Positions 42,700 to 51,490 of a stretch of 64,000 nt of DNA are shown in pieces. A program made the position numbers and the translations under genes. The stretch covers positions 124,001 to 188,000 of the forward strand of contig CAJTOI010000002.1 of assembly GCA_910577925.1 (NCBI GenBank), written 5' to 3'. The notes under the pieces were generated by a model. The model searched no databases and was not told where the DNA came from. It worked only from the letters and a program-made list of their open reading frames with translations. This DNA comes from an uncultured Roseburia sp. GTDB taxonomy: Bacteria > Bacillota > Clostridia > Lachnospirales > Lachnospiraceae. Position 1 is the first letter of the stretch; every line of letters starts with the position of its first letter.

Positions 42700-42909
42700 T
42701 TAAAAACTCAACCCTACAAGGAAATCAACGCCATACTGAATGATATAATCCAGAAGCGCGATTACAAGACCCATTACCACGGAAACGGCAACAACTGCCG
42801 TCGTCTGTCTTGCAAGTGATTCTTTGTCCGGCCAAATCACTTTCTTAAATTCAGCCGAAAGGCCGGTGAAAAAGCTCTCCTTCGGAGCTTTGTTCTCGGT
42901 TTCTCCCAT
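42700..42909 (-). CDS. secE: Preprotein translocase subunit SecE
   Basis: SecE clamps SecY in the membrane protein-export channel. The 69-residue protein is of the short Gram-positive type with a single C-terminal membrane helix (VVAVSVVMGLVIALLDYII) and the conserved amphipathic FKKVIWPDKESLARQT. AAAGGAG precedes the ATG. It lies between rpmG and nusG as usual. Confidence 0.97.
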   Translation of the reverse strand: MGETENKAPKESFFTGLSAEFKKVIWPDKESLARQTTAVVAVSVVMGLVIALLDYIIQYGVDFLVGLSF

Positions 42910-42943
42910 ATTCTCACTCCTTTACCCGACTCGCAGCCTGCTG

Positions 42944-43093
42944 CTATTTCGTTTCCTTGTGTAATGTATGAGTCCTACAGAATCTGCAATACTTCTTGGT
43001 TTCCATTCTGTCCGGATGAGCCTTCTTGTCCTTCGTCATGTTGTAATTACGGTTCTTGCATTCCGTGCATGCCAATGTTATTCTTGTGCGCAC
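42944..43093 (-). CDS. rpmG: 50S ribosomal protein L33, zinc-binding form
   Basis: This 49-residue protein, too short for many gene tables, starts with GTG: MRTRITLACTECKNRNY, then NMTKDKKAHPDRMETKKYC and CRTHTLHKETK in overlapping blocks. The two CxxC pairs (CTEC and CRFC) mark the zinc-binding L33 form. GGAGGTGG lies eight bases upstream. It opens the rpmG-secE-nusG operon behind promoter TTGACG-N17-TATAGT. Confidence 0.95.
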   Translation of the reverse strand: MRTRITLACTECKNRNYNMTKDKKAHPDRMETKKYCRFCRTHTLHKETK

Positions 43094-43224
43094 AACTTCC
43101 ACCTCCATTAAATTTCTTTGTGCTTTTCCATGCCCAGCATCCGGCTTTCCGAACGCTTTCTAAGAAACAGCGACAGCTTCCTAAAAAAAGGCATAAAAAA
43201 AAGACCTACTTCCATCGCCTGTCT

Positions 43225-43253
43225 ACTATAGCACAATCCGTGGTAAGCGTCAA
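43225..43253 (-). promoter_or_regulatory. Promoter of rpmG-secE-nusG-rplKA
   Basis: Leftward -35 TTGACG (43248-43253), 17-base spacer and -10 TATAGT (43225-43230), about 130 bases before rpmG. Confidence 0.82.
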
Positions 43254-43298
43254 CCGTTTTTCTCTGCATAATCCGCAATACCGTATAAAATTCCGCAT

Positions 43299-43331
43299 CC
43301 GGCGGCGCCGCAGCTCCCGCGGCGCCGCCGG
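43299..43331. terminator. Very GC-rich perfect hairpin after the FlxA-like gene
   Basis: CCGGCGGCGCCGC (43299-43311) pairs perfectly with GCGGCGCCGCCGG (43319-43331) around a seven-base loop. T-runs are weak (ATTTT some 13 bases after the stem), so it may be a terminator with partial activity. Confidence 0.6.
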
Positions 43332-43381
43332 ACACAATCGTCTTTTAAAATTTCTCCGAACATACACGCTCTGTAAAGCGC

Positions 43382-44116
43382 CTACCCGCGGATATCCACA
43401 GAGGCGGTCATCTGCTGCACCCCCTGATTTTTTTCTTTGGAAAAATTGGTGGACTTGATAAGTACGCGGTCTTTGCCGTCCTTGTCTCCTTTGACGATGA
43501 CCTTGCTGTCATCGCCCGCTTCCCGCTCGGCCTTCGCCGCCGTCCGCATGGTCCGGCCTGCCTCGCCGATATCCTCAGACCTGGAAGCCGCCGCATTCTG
43601 TGCCCGTGCCTCAAGCCCCGCAAGTTCTTCTTCCTTTTTCTTCACATCCGCGCCCCGGGCCGCATCCTGGCTGATTTCGCTTCTCAAAACGCCGATGTCA
43701 CCCTCGATCCGTCTCACCACGGTCCCCTGCTGCCTCGCCCGCTCGAGAGACGAACCCGCCGCAACCATCGCCTGCATTCCCGCACCGGACATTCCCGTGC
43801 CGACTTTTTCCGTATCCGCTCCGGCGCCGTCGGTTTTTCTCACGTCCGACGCCGTCTTCTTCTGCTGTTCCTGACGCATTTGCGCCTGATGCTGCCGCAG
43901 CTGTGTATTGAGACTGCTTATCTGCTGCTGGAGCTCCTGACGTTTTTTGATCTTCTCTTCAACGGACAGATCCGCCTTTGAAGAAAGCTCCTGCATCTGC
44001 CGCTGCACATTCGAAATCTCATCCTGAATCCCCTTGCTGACGGAGTCAACCGGCCTTGCCATCGCCGTCTGTCCGCCTGCAATCCCCTCGGTTGCTCTTA
44101 CATTGCCAATTCCCAT
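43382..44116 (-). CDS. FlxA-like coiled-coil protein
   Basis: This 244-residue protein has no membrane segment. Residues 30-86 form a coiled coil (QDEISNVQRQMQELSS, SVEEKIKKRQELQQQISSLNTQLRQHQ in parts) as in FlxA-like proteins, small proteins often associated with flagellar genes. A second coiled segment at about 135-175 and a beta-like tail ending in MTASVDIRG follow. It is divergent from the FliD-like gene and near the flagellins, so a flagellar or secretion role is plausible. The 290-base gap between the two shows no convincing promoter for this gene. Function otherwise unknown. Confidence 0.65.
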   Translation of the reverse strand: MGIGNVRATEGIAGGQTAMARPVDSVSKGIQDEISNVQRQMQELSSKADLSVEEKIKKRQELQQQISSLNTQLRQHQAQMRQEQQKKTASDVRKTDGAGADTEKVGTGMSGAGMQAMVAAGSSLERARQQGTVVRRIEGDIGVLRSEISQDAARGADVKKKEEELAGLEARAQNAAASRSEDIGEAGRTMRTAAKAEREAGDDSKVIVKGDKDGKDRVLIKSTNFSKEKNQGVQQMTASVDIRG

Positions 44117-44406
44117 ATACTCGGTCTCCTTTCCATATATGATACATCCCTGTATGAGAAATCAGTTAAAATATAAATATGTCCGCGCAATATAGCATTT
44201 CTTGTCTTTTATTTCGGAATTTTTCCGGAAAACTTAACCCACCCACGTTATAGAACTCCTATTTTTTCCAATAATCTATTAACTTTTTTACGATATGTGC
44301 CGAAATATAAGACAAAGCATTTAATAATAGAATGAAAACGGATTTCAGCGATTACCCCTGTATGCATATCTGCATATAATTTCATGGAAGAAAGGAGGGG
44401 ATTATT

Positions 44407-45705
44407 ATGGCAGCCATCGACAGCGCTTATCAGTATTATCTGAGCACTTACGCCAATACAACGGTATCCCGTTATGATACCCACAAAAAGAGTCAGCTGC
44501 GTGCAGTCTACAACAATATCGTAAAAACAAACAAAGAGTCCCCTTTGTACAAAGTCAAATACTCCGGAGACGTACAGAAATTTGCGATTGATATCAAGGA
44601 AAAGACCCGCTCGATTCAGAACGTTGTCGCTTCCCTCTCCGATTCGGAAGACGGGATCGAGCATGCATTTGCAAAAAAAGTTGCACAGTCTTCCGAGGAA
44701 GAAACCGTCACGGCAGAATACATCGGCACAGGTTCCGATGTGGACGAATCTGTCTCTTTTGACGTGGAAGTACGGGAGCTTGCGTCCCCGCAGATCAATC
44801 GCGGAAATTATCTGGATCCGGATGAGCTGGATATCGAACCGGGCGCTTACAGCTTTGATTTGCTGTCCAACCTCTGTTCCTACGAATTTCAATACAATGT
44901 CGGCCAGAACGACACAAACCGCTCGATTCAGCAAAAGCTGATCCGGCTGGTGAACAGCGCCAATATCGGCCTCCGCGCCGTGTTCGAGCGCAACAGCCTC
45001 GGCGAGCGCGCCGTACAGATCACGTCGAACCAGACCGGACTGGACGAGAACGCCCGCTTTCTTTTTGAAATACGTCCGGCGCCCGATGCCGGTTCAATGA
45101 AAGCCATGCAGGTCCTCGGGCTTGACAACGTTGCGCAGGAAGCTTCCAACTCCTCGTTTTTACTCAACGGCATGGAACGCTCCTCGCTCTCCAACACCTT
45201 TACGGTGAACAATGCGTTTTCTCTGACACTGAAAAAGACCAGTCACGAGGGCTCCCCTGCACGGATCGGTTTTAAGACAAACACGGATGCAGTCACCGAC
45301 AATATTCAATCTCTGGTGACCGTATACAATAATATTATTCAGCTTGGCCACAATCAGAGCGGCGCTCAGCAGTCAGAGAAATTGATCCGCGATATGAGCA
45401 GTGTAGCCAAAAGATACCACAACGAGCTGGAATCCATCGGTCTGAACCTTCAGTCGGACGATTATATCTCCGTTGACCGCAGTCTGCTGACAGACGCCGT
45501 ATCCGCTGAGGATTCGTCGGAATGTTTTTCCGTTTTAAATAACTTCAAGAACGGACTGGGCCGGCAGGCTTCCAAGGCCTCCATTGACCCGATGAACTAT
45601 GTCAATAAGCTTCTTGTGGCTTACAAGAATCCCAAGGGGCAGAACTTTGCAACGCCTTATATCACATCCATCTACTCCGGTATGATGATGGATGCCATCT
45701 GTTAG
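44407..45705 (+). CDS. FliD-like flagellar cap/hook-associated protein, atypical N-terminus
   Basis: FliD caps the filament and guides flagellin folding. This 432-residue protein resembles FliD in its middle (FLLNGMERSSLSNTFTVNNAF, about 255-275) and in the helical C-terminus (DNIQSLVTVYNNIIQLG; YNNI.ESIGLNLQSDDYISVD). It lacks the typical FliD N-terminus (glycine-rich GLxSGxD motif) and starts with a soluble helical MAAIDSAYQYYLSTY segment. It may be a divergent cap, a hook-associated protein or a decoy-like paralogue. GGAGGGG precedes the ATG. A weak sigma-28-like TAGA-N15-AGCGATTA is upstream. A terminator follows. Confidence 0.6.
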   Translation: MAAIDSAYQYYLSTYANTTVSRYDTHKKSQLRAVYNNIVKTNKESPLYKVKYSGDVQKFAIDIKEKTRSIQNVVASLSDSEDGIEHAFAKKVAQSSEEETVTAEYIGTGSDVDESVSFDVEVRELASPQINRGNYLDPDELDIEPGAYSFDLLSNLCSYEFQYNVGQNDTNRSIQQKLIRLVNSANIGLRAVFERNSLGERAVQITSNQTGLDENARFLFEIRPAPDAGSMKAMQVLGLDNVAQEASNSSFLLNGMERSSLSNTFTVNNAFSLTLKKTSHEGSPARIGFKTNTDAVTDNIQSLVTVYNNIIQLGHNQSGAQQSEKLIRDMSSVAKRYHNELESIGLNLQSDDYISVDRSLLTDAVSAEDSSECFSVLNNFKNGLGRQASKASIDPMNYVNKLLVAYKNPKGQNFATPYITSIYSGMMMDAIC

Positions 45706-45723
45706 ACAGATATGTATTTTAAG

Positions 45724-45760
45724 AGCCCGGGAGAAGATTTTTTGTCTTCTCCCGGGCTTT
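45724..45760 (+). terminator. Terminator after the FliD-like gene
   Basis: AGCCCGGGAGAAGA (45724-45737) pairs perfectly with TCTTCTCCCGGGCT (45745-45758), followed by TTCC. It separates the convergent CgeB-like gene. Confidence 0.85.
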
Positions 45761-45807
45761 CCTATTGCAGGCCGTCCCTCCCTGCGGTTTCTTACGCGTT
45801 CTCCCGG

Positions 45808-46971
45808 TCACGCCGAAGCAAGAATCCGCAGCATCTCGCGTATTCTCGTCATATAGTCATGGTCTTCCCTTACCTTTCGGTAACCGTTTTCCGCAATCCG
45901 TCTGCGCTCTGTCTCGTGAGTCAGATAATACCCTGCCTTTTCGCTTAAATCCTCCGGTCCGTCAAAGCAGACCAGATCCTCCCCTTCCTTGAAGTAGCAG
46001 GGAATTTCCGCCTGATAATTCGTCATCAGAAATCCCCCTGCGCCGAGCGCGTCCCAGACGCGCAGCGGAATCCCGCTCTTGATATTCGGGATCGTAAAAT
46101 TTAAATTAATTTTAGACATATAAAAAACCTTCGGCAATTCACTCCAGTAATCCACGGACCCCATATACCGGATGCGCAGCAAATCACTGACGTCACTGTT
46201 GCTGTACACATGGACATTGTAATACTTCGACAGTTCTATGAGCGCCCGCCGCCGCTCGATCTCGGCGATTTTAAAGCCCAGCACCGTCGTCTGGAAAATC
46301 AATCCCAGATCCGAAAAAGATCCCTCGGATTTCTCCAGCTTAAAGTACTGCTGCAGCTGTTCTAAAATCTCCGTCGTCAGCATCGGTTCCACGATATTTG
46401 CACCGCTGATATTCAGCTGCGCCTCCATCACCGCATCAAAATATCCCCGCAGATATTCCGGCAGCCTGTTTTTGATTCTGTCATAGGAATTCCGCTCATA
46501 CAGACTTCCCACAAACGCGATATCCCCCTGATACTTCACCCGGTCAGAGCTCTGATCCAAAACGGCCCTAATCCGCTCCGTGTCCACCGCCAGCGGCAGA
46601 TACCAGATGTGTTTCACCCCCATCCCGCGGAACTCGAGATAATTTGTCTTGTCAAAGGTAAAAATGTAATTGCAGTCGTGGAACACCGATTCATGATACA
46701 TGCTGATCAGAGGGTTGTCGCAGGTCCACGACACATACCGGACTCCCATCCGCTCGCAGACATTGGAGATCAGCGCAAAATAATTGACGGTAAATACCAT
46801 ATCATACGGCGTCTGCCGCATTTTCTCCTCGATCACCCGCTCAAACTCCGGCTCTACATCATAATTCCCAAGCCTCTGCTCGATATTGTCCACCGTATGT
46901 CCCAGCCGCAGAAATGTCTGCTCGATATCTCTGTAATTATATGCTTTCCAACGATACATTAAAATACGCAT
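45808..46971 (-). CDS. CgeB/DUF3880-like glycosyltransferase
   Basis: This 387-residue soluble glycosyltransferase (GT1/CgeB group) has an N-terminal DUF3880-like half (MRILMYRWKAYNYRDIEQ; FTVNYFALISNVCERMG; YVSWTCDNPL) and a C-terminal half with IPLRVWDALGAGGFLMTNYQ and FKEGEDLVCFDGPEDL, the donor-binding pattern of GT-B enzymes. GGAGGAAAAG precedes the ATG. It shares architecture with the gene at 60293, and both probably transfer sugars onto flagellin or another surface protein in this island. The donor is unknown. Confidence 0.8.
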   Translation of the reverse strand: MRILMYRWKAYNYRDIEQTFLRLGHTVDNIEQRLGNYDVEPEFERVIEEKMRQTPYDMVFTVNYFALISNVCERMGVRYVSWTCDNPLISMYHESVFHDCNYIFTFDKTNYLEFRGMGVKHIWYLPLAVDTERIRAVLDQSSDRVKYQGDIAFVGSLYERNSYDRIKNRLPEYLRGYFDAVMEAQLNISGANIVEPMLTTEILEQLQQYFKLEKSEGSFSDLGLIFQTTVLGFKIAEIERRRALIELSKYYNVHVYSNSDVSDLLRIRYMGSVDYWSELPKVFYMSKINLNFTIPNIKSGIPLRVWDALGAGGFLMTNYQAEIPCYFKEGEDLVCFDGPEDLSEKAGYYLTHETERRRIAENGYRKVREDHDYMTRIREMLRILASA

Positions 46972-46992
46972 TTCTTTTCCTCCGAACCCTCT

Positions 46993-48219
46993 TTACAAGA
47001 AACATTCCGCGATGTATTCCGCCCGGTTTTTCCATGTGTGCCGCTCCCCCGCAGCCCGGTATCCGCAGTCCGCCAGCTCCTGCGTCCGCTCCATATGCCC
47101 GAACAGCTCCGACACCCGTTCCGGCAGACTCCCCAGTTCTTTCCTCGAGAACATCACAAGCTCTTTCCCGTCTGTAAACTCCTGTCTCATATAGGAGGAG
47201 TCATCCGTGACGACCGCCGCCCCGGCAAGCATTCCGTTAAACACACGGTCATGGGCGCCCGCCTTAAACCAGGTCATCGTATTCAGGACAATTTTAGAGT
47301 CGTTCATAAGCGGCAGAATTTCCGGTGCGAGCACTTTGCCCCGGTAGTCAAGGTTGGGATGACTGCTCCACTCACACTGATCCCAGCCCGTCCCGAACGC
47401 CGTGACGCGGATACCGCTCTCCACCAGAATACGCACCGCCTGCTCTCTGAAAAAGGAAGTCGCATAGGAGTCCAAAAACCTCATTTTCAGGATAAGATTT
47501 GCCAGCCGCTCCTCTGTCATCTCCTCCCGCGATACCGCCCGCACATACTCCTCAATTGCCTGCTCCGTCGTCTTGTCCGGGTGCCGCACCAGCTCTGCGA
47601 GCACCTCCCCCGCCATCGCTTCCGCGTCAACCTCTTCAATCGATGTTAAGTCCGGAATCATCTCGGACACCGTATAAATCGGCAGCGCTCCGGCATAAAG
47701 CACATCGATTCCCCGCTCCGCCAGCGGCTTGTGCTTTTTCCCCAGCTCGACTCCGGCGTGGGCCAGAAAATCCGTCCGGCGGATATTTTTATAAAATCTC
47801 CGGATATATTTCACATGATTGCGGTCCGTGCAGAGCACAATTGCGGTAGACGGCGCTTTTTTCAGCGGACGGTCATAGTGGAACGGGTGGTCCATAAGAA
47901 TGTTGATATACGGAATCCCGTAATACTCCCAGACATTGCGGCTCTCCCCGTCAGACACACCTTTTTCCGGCGCAATATTCAGATTATAACCCATATTATT
48001 GAATGTGACACAGGCAAACCGCTGTTCCTGCCCCTCTCTGCCGCCCGCATACGCGCTCCCCTGCTCCAGCAGCGCGAGCAGTTCCTCCTTGCTCTGCTCT
48101 CTGCGGTTTGCATCATAGACAAATGAGGCAAACCCCAACAGCGCAAACGCATTTCCAAGCTCTTCCGTAAACAAATCCAACGTATCATAAATTCCCTTAA
48201 AAAATATTATCGTTCTCAT
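46993..48219 (-). CDS. CgeB-like glycosyltransferase, longer form
   Basis: This 408-residue protein has a different N-terminal half (MRTIIFFKGIYDTLDLF; CVTFNNMGYN; PYINILMDHPFHYDRPL) and a CgeB-type C-terminus (SKIVLNTMTWFKAGAHDRVFNGMLAG; ADCGYRAAGERHTWKNRAEYI). The AGAHDRVFNGM sequence is characteristic of the GT1_2/CgeB group. It lies 21 bases upstream of the shorter CgeB-like gene, so the two are co-transcribed. A 3-helix insertion in the middle distinguishes it. Role probably flagellin modification. Confidence 0.78.
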   Translation of the reverse strand: MRTIIFFKGIYDTLDLFTEELGNAFALLGFASFVYDANRREQSKEELLALLEQGSAYAGGREGQEQRFACVTFNNMGYNLNIAPEKGVSDGESRNVWEYYGIPYINILMDHPFHYDRPLKKAPSTAIVLCTDRNHVKYIRRFYKNIRRTDFLAHAGVELGKKHKPLAERGIDVLYAGALPIYTVSEMIPDLTSIEEVDAEAMAGEVLAELVRHPDKTTEQAIEEYVRAVSREEMTEERLANLILKMRFLDSYATSFFREQAVRILVESGIRVTAFGTGWDQCEWSSHPNLDYRGKVLAPEILPLMNDSKIVLNTMTWFKAGAHDRVFNGMLAGAAVVTDDSSYMRQEFTDGKELVMFSRKELGSLPERVSELFGHMERTQELADCGYRAAGERHTWKNRAEYIAECFL

Positions 48220-48276
48220 TTCCTGTGCCTCGCTCTCTACAAATGTCGATTTTTTTCATAAAACGACATTTTTCTA

Positions 48277-48305
48277 TTCCTGTTTGCCGTTTTCCCGTGT
48301 ATAAT
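48277..48305 (+). promoter_or_regulatory. Putative promoter of the large flagellin gene
   Basis: TTCCTG (48277-48282), 17-base spacer and perfect -10 TATAAT (48300-48305). The -35 is weak. No sigma-28 consensus was seen. Confidence 0.45.
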
Positions 48306-48380
48306 ATACATATTCATATGATTTTACTGTTGTTTCGTCTGCCCGGCGATCCGTTTCCGGGGATCAAGGAGGATTTTATC

Positions 48381-50180
48381 ATGCTTATTCAGCACAATCA
48401 GCAGGCAATATTTACACAAAACCGGCTGCGCGCCACAACCGGACAGCGCGCAAAAGCTTCCGAAAAACTCAGCACCGGTTACCGCATCAACCATGCCGCC
48501 GATGACGCCGCCGGCTTACAGATCTCCGAAAAGCTGCGGTGGCAGGTGCGGGGACTGGACCGCGCCTCCGAGAATATTTCCGACGGTCTGTCCTATATTC
48601 AGGTTGCCGACGGCGCACTCGAAGAAGTTCACTCGATGCTGCAGCGCATGAATGAACTCTGCACGCAGGCGGCCAACGACACCAATACGTCTGCCGACCG
48701 CAACGCAATCAGCGCCGAAATCCGTCAGCTGCAGGACGCGACCGAATCCGTTTTCACCGATACCAAGTTCAATACGTTTCATGTGTTCACATTAGACGAA
48801 ACGAATGCACCGCCGGGTTCTTCGATTCACAAGGGACTGCTGAATGTCATCGAGCCCGCAAATATCACACAGGAGGGAAACCTGGCGAACACCCTGACCT
48901 TTGACAACGCCGCCGACTGGGTGTCAAGCGGAAACCAAAAGCCGCAGTACAATACCGTAGAAAAAATCTACGATCCGGCTACGGGTAACGTCGTCGGTTC
49001 TCCCACGACCTCCACGACAAATTCCAATACCATACCCGATCTGACGCACAACGGAGTCACCTACAGCCTGCAAGCCAACTGGACCGCACTGCTCTCCTCC
49101 GTCCCCTCCGGCGGTACCGTAACCGCAAACGGTATCACCTACACCCGATCGGGAAATACGCTCGCCTATCAGAGCGGAAACGATACGGTAGAGTTACGGT
49201 TCTCTTCAAATTACTGGAAAGGACAGACTTATTATCATATGACCTCCGCCTCCGCAACCACAACCGACGCTTCCGGCAATAAAATCTCGGATTCCGTACT
49301 CAGTTATCAGAACCGCGAGGGCTCCGGCGCTTCCTTTGTCCAGGGAGTCACTTACCCGGCCTCCTATATTGATTTCAGCGGACTGGGTACCGCCTATCAG
49401 GTTGACGATCTTATTGACCTCGGCTTTGCCTCGACCTGCTCCCACGGCTGCGGCAACTATTACAGCATTAAGTTTGTAGACGATTCCACCGGTTTTCCGG
49501 GGACCACCGCAAACGGCCTCAAATATAAAGAAACCTCCATTGCGGGTTCTTATCTGATTGAAATCGATATCAGCAATGTGACAAGCGGCGCCCAGATTGT
49601 CGCCGCCATGGTGGATGCAGCGACAAAGTCCCGCGGCTTTGACGGCCACTGGGAACAGCTTGCCTACAACGTCAATCAGCCGGATCGGATGTATCTCTAT
49701 GAAGACACACCAAGCATCGCCAGCGGCAGTCAGTCCACCTGGGAGCCGAAGCCCAGAAGCGCATCCGGTGATCTGGTTTCGATTGAGGAGGAACTGCACA
49801 TCCAATCCTCCGCACTCGCACATACGGCTATCATTATCCTGAAACCGGCGATGTCAAATGCTCTGCTCAAGATTGACAGTCTCCCGGTAAACAGCTACAC
49901 CGCAGCAGGCCATTCCATGCAGGCGGTACAGGATGCGATTGTCTATGTCAGCAGCAAGCGCAGCTATCTCGGCGCCATGCAGAACCGCCTCGAACATGCC
50001 CGATCCGTCGACGACAGTTCGTCCGAAAATTCACAGTCCGCGGAAAGCCGTATCCGGGATGCCGACATTGCAAAGGAAATGATTCTCTATTCCGCTCTGA
50101 ACATTCTCCAGCAGGCCGGAGAATCCGTGCTCGCGCAGGCAAATCAGAATCCGCAGAATATTCTCAGTCTGTTTTCTTAA
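48381..50180 (+). CDS. fliC: Flagellin with a large variable central domain
   Basis: This 599-residue flagellin is much larger than its neighbour. N-terminal D0/D1 (STGYRINHAADDAAGLQIS, about 29-47; VADGALEEVHSMLQRMNEL) and C-terminal D0 (SRIRDADIAKEMILYSALN; QQAGESVLAQANQNPQNILSLFS) are canonical. Between residues about 150 and 500 lies a threonine- and serine-rich beta domain, a likely surface-exposed and glycosylated region. ATG 48381 has AAGGAGG at seven bases; the open frame extends upstream to 48225 but its residues are hydrophobic and non-flagellin. It is surrounded by glycosyltransferase genes, which suits flagellin modification. Confidence 0.93.
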   Translation: MLIQHNQQAIFTQNRLRATTGQRAKASEKLSTGYRINHAADDAAGLQISEKLRWQVRGLDRASENISDGLSYIQVADGALEEVHSMLQRMNELCTQAANDTNTSADRNAISAEIRQLQDATESVFTDTKFNTFHVFTLDETNAPPGSSIHKGLLNVIEPANITQEGNLANTLTFDNAADWVSSGNQKPQYNTVEKIYDPATGNVVGSPTTSTTNSNTIPDLTHNGVTYSLQANWTALLSSVPSGGTVTANGITYTRSGNTLAYQSGNDTVELRFSSNYWKGQTYYHMTSASATTTDASGNKISDSVLSYQNREGSGASFVQGVTYPASYIDFSGLGTAYQVDDLIDLGFASTCSHGCGNYYSIKFVDDSTGFPGTTANGLKYKETSIAGSYLIEIDISNVTSGAQIVAAMVDAATKSRGFDGHWEQLAYNVNQPDRMYLYEDTPSIASGSQSTWEPKPRSASGDLVSIEEELHIQSSALAHTAIIILKPAMSNALLKIDSLPVNSYTAAGHSMQAVQDAIVYVSSKRSYLGAMQNRLEHARSVDDSSSENSQSAESRIRDADIAKEMILYSALNILQQAGESVLAQANQNPQNILSLFS

Positions 50181-50256
50181 GGAAAAGCAGCAGGCCGGCG
50201 TTTTGCCGCTTAATCGAAATCGCTGTCCGGCAAAACGGATTCCTTCGTCCCCATCC

Positions 50257-51372
50257 TTATGTGACCGGAGAACGACGGGATCCGTTTTTGTTCAGCCGTG
50301 CCTGTGCCGGCGCATAATCCCTGCATTTTCGATAAAACTCCTCCGCCTCTTCCCATTTGTCCAGGCATTCATAGATCACCCCGATATTGTAATATGCCAG
50401 GTATGTGTTTACGCCCCGGCCGCGGCACTCTGTGTGTCCGGCCGCTTTCAGAAATTCCGCCACCGCATCCGCAAACCGCTCATTATTCATATAAATCAGG
50501 CCCATTAAAAACTGAAAATCCGCGCTGCTGCCGAACTCGTCATAAATGCTTTCAAAGAGCAGCGCCGTCTGTGCCTGTCCGCTGTTGATCAGTGCATACC
50601 CGTACGTCTCAACCATATCTATGACATACTCAAGCTTCGGCTCCAAGTCATAAGACAGACCGCGGGAAAACCAGAGACAGGCCTGCTCATAATCTTTCGC
50701 CATATAATAGCTCTTGCCGAGCTGATAGAGCAGATACGGCGCCTGTCCGCCGTCCCCCGCCGGCTGTTCGTCGGCTTCGTATCCCAGACAGTCCAGCTCC
50801 TGCTCTAACAGGCGGATATTCCTGGCAGCTTTTTCTTTTCTCTGCTCCCACGACAAGTCATATCCGGTGTGCACAAACGACAGGCCCGTTCGATACGTCT
50901 CATAGTCTCCGCCTTCCCTCGCCGTAATCTGCTCATGGATTCTTCCCTCATAAAAAAATCGCTTCTTGGAAAAAATCCGGTTAATCCACTCATCATTTTC
51001 GCGGTATTCTCCGTCCCGCCGAAAGATATTGCGCCGGTAAATGCGCCCCACCGCCTCCGGTCTTTCTTCCGTCATCCGATGCAGCTTTCGAAGCGCCTCC
51101 TCTTCGACAGGCTCCAAAAATTCGTCGGCATCTACCACCATGACAGCATCACCCGACGCTTTGGAAACGGCAAAATTTTTTGCCGCCGCAAAATCATCAC
51201 ACCACGGGAACTCATAGACCTTATCCGTATACCGCAGTGCGATTTCTTTGGTGCGGTCCGAGGACCCCGTATCGGCGACAATCAGTTCAAACCCGTACGG
51301 CGCCAGACACTCCAGGCACCGGGCAATATTCTGTTCTTCATCTTTTGTAATGATACAGACTGATAACGGCAT
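50257..51372 (-). CDS. GT2 glycosyltransferase with C-terminal TPR-like repeats
   Basis: This 371-residue enzyme has an N-terminal GT-A domain (LSVCIITKDEEQNIARCLE; VADTGSSDRTKEIA; VVDADEFLEP) and a C-terminal half of tetratricopeptide-like repeats (LLYQLGKSYYMAKDYEQACLWF; YYNIGVIYECLDKWEEAEEFY). This architecture is common for enzymes that glycosylate proteins directly, and flagellin is the obvious local candidate. ATG 51372 (MPLSVCIITKDE) has GGGAGGG with a long spacer; an earlier ATG would add 14 residues. It is convergent with the large flagellin gene and 119 bases downstream of the smaller one. Confidence 0.85.
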   Translation of the reverse strand: MPLSVCIITKDEEQNIARCLECLAPYGFELIVADTGSSDRTKEIALRYTDKVYEFPWCDDFAAAKNFAVSKASGDAVMVVDADEFLEPVEEEALRKLHRMTEERPEAVGRIYRRNIFRRDGEYRENDEWINRIFSKKRFFYEGRIHEQITAREGGDYETYRTGLSFVHTGYDLSWEQRKEKAARNIRLLEQELDCLGYEADEQPAGDGGQAPYLLYQLGKSYYMAKDYEQACLWFSRGLSYDLEPKLEYVIDMVETYGYALINSGQAQTALLFESIYDEFGSSADFQFLMGLIYMNNERFADAVAEFLKAAGHTECRGRGVNTYLAYYNIGVIYECLDKWEEAEEFYRKCRDYAPAQARLNKNGSRRSPVT

Positions 51373-51420
51373 CCGCGCGCTTCCCTCCCATATGTTCCTG
51401 CGGAATTTTTCCATATCGTC

Positions 51421-51455
51421 ATAATGGCATCTGACGGTACGCCAGATGCCATTAT
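51421..51455. other. Perfect hairpin between flagellin and glycosyltransferase
   Basis: ATAATGGCATCTG (51421-51433) pairs with CAGATGCCATTAT (51443-51455) around a nine-base loop. There is no T-run, so it may be a weak terminator or processing element. Confidence 0.65.
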
Positions 51456-51490
51456 CGTAATACGGGAACCCCCGCTTCTATTACACTGTC

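Noticed and set aside
48225..48380. N-terminal extension of the large flagellin as a signal peptide
   Set aside because: Flagellins are exported without signal peptides, the extension overlaps the promoter-like TATAAT, and the ATG at 48381 has an ideal ribosome site.
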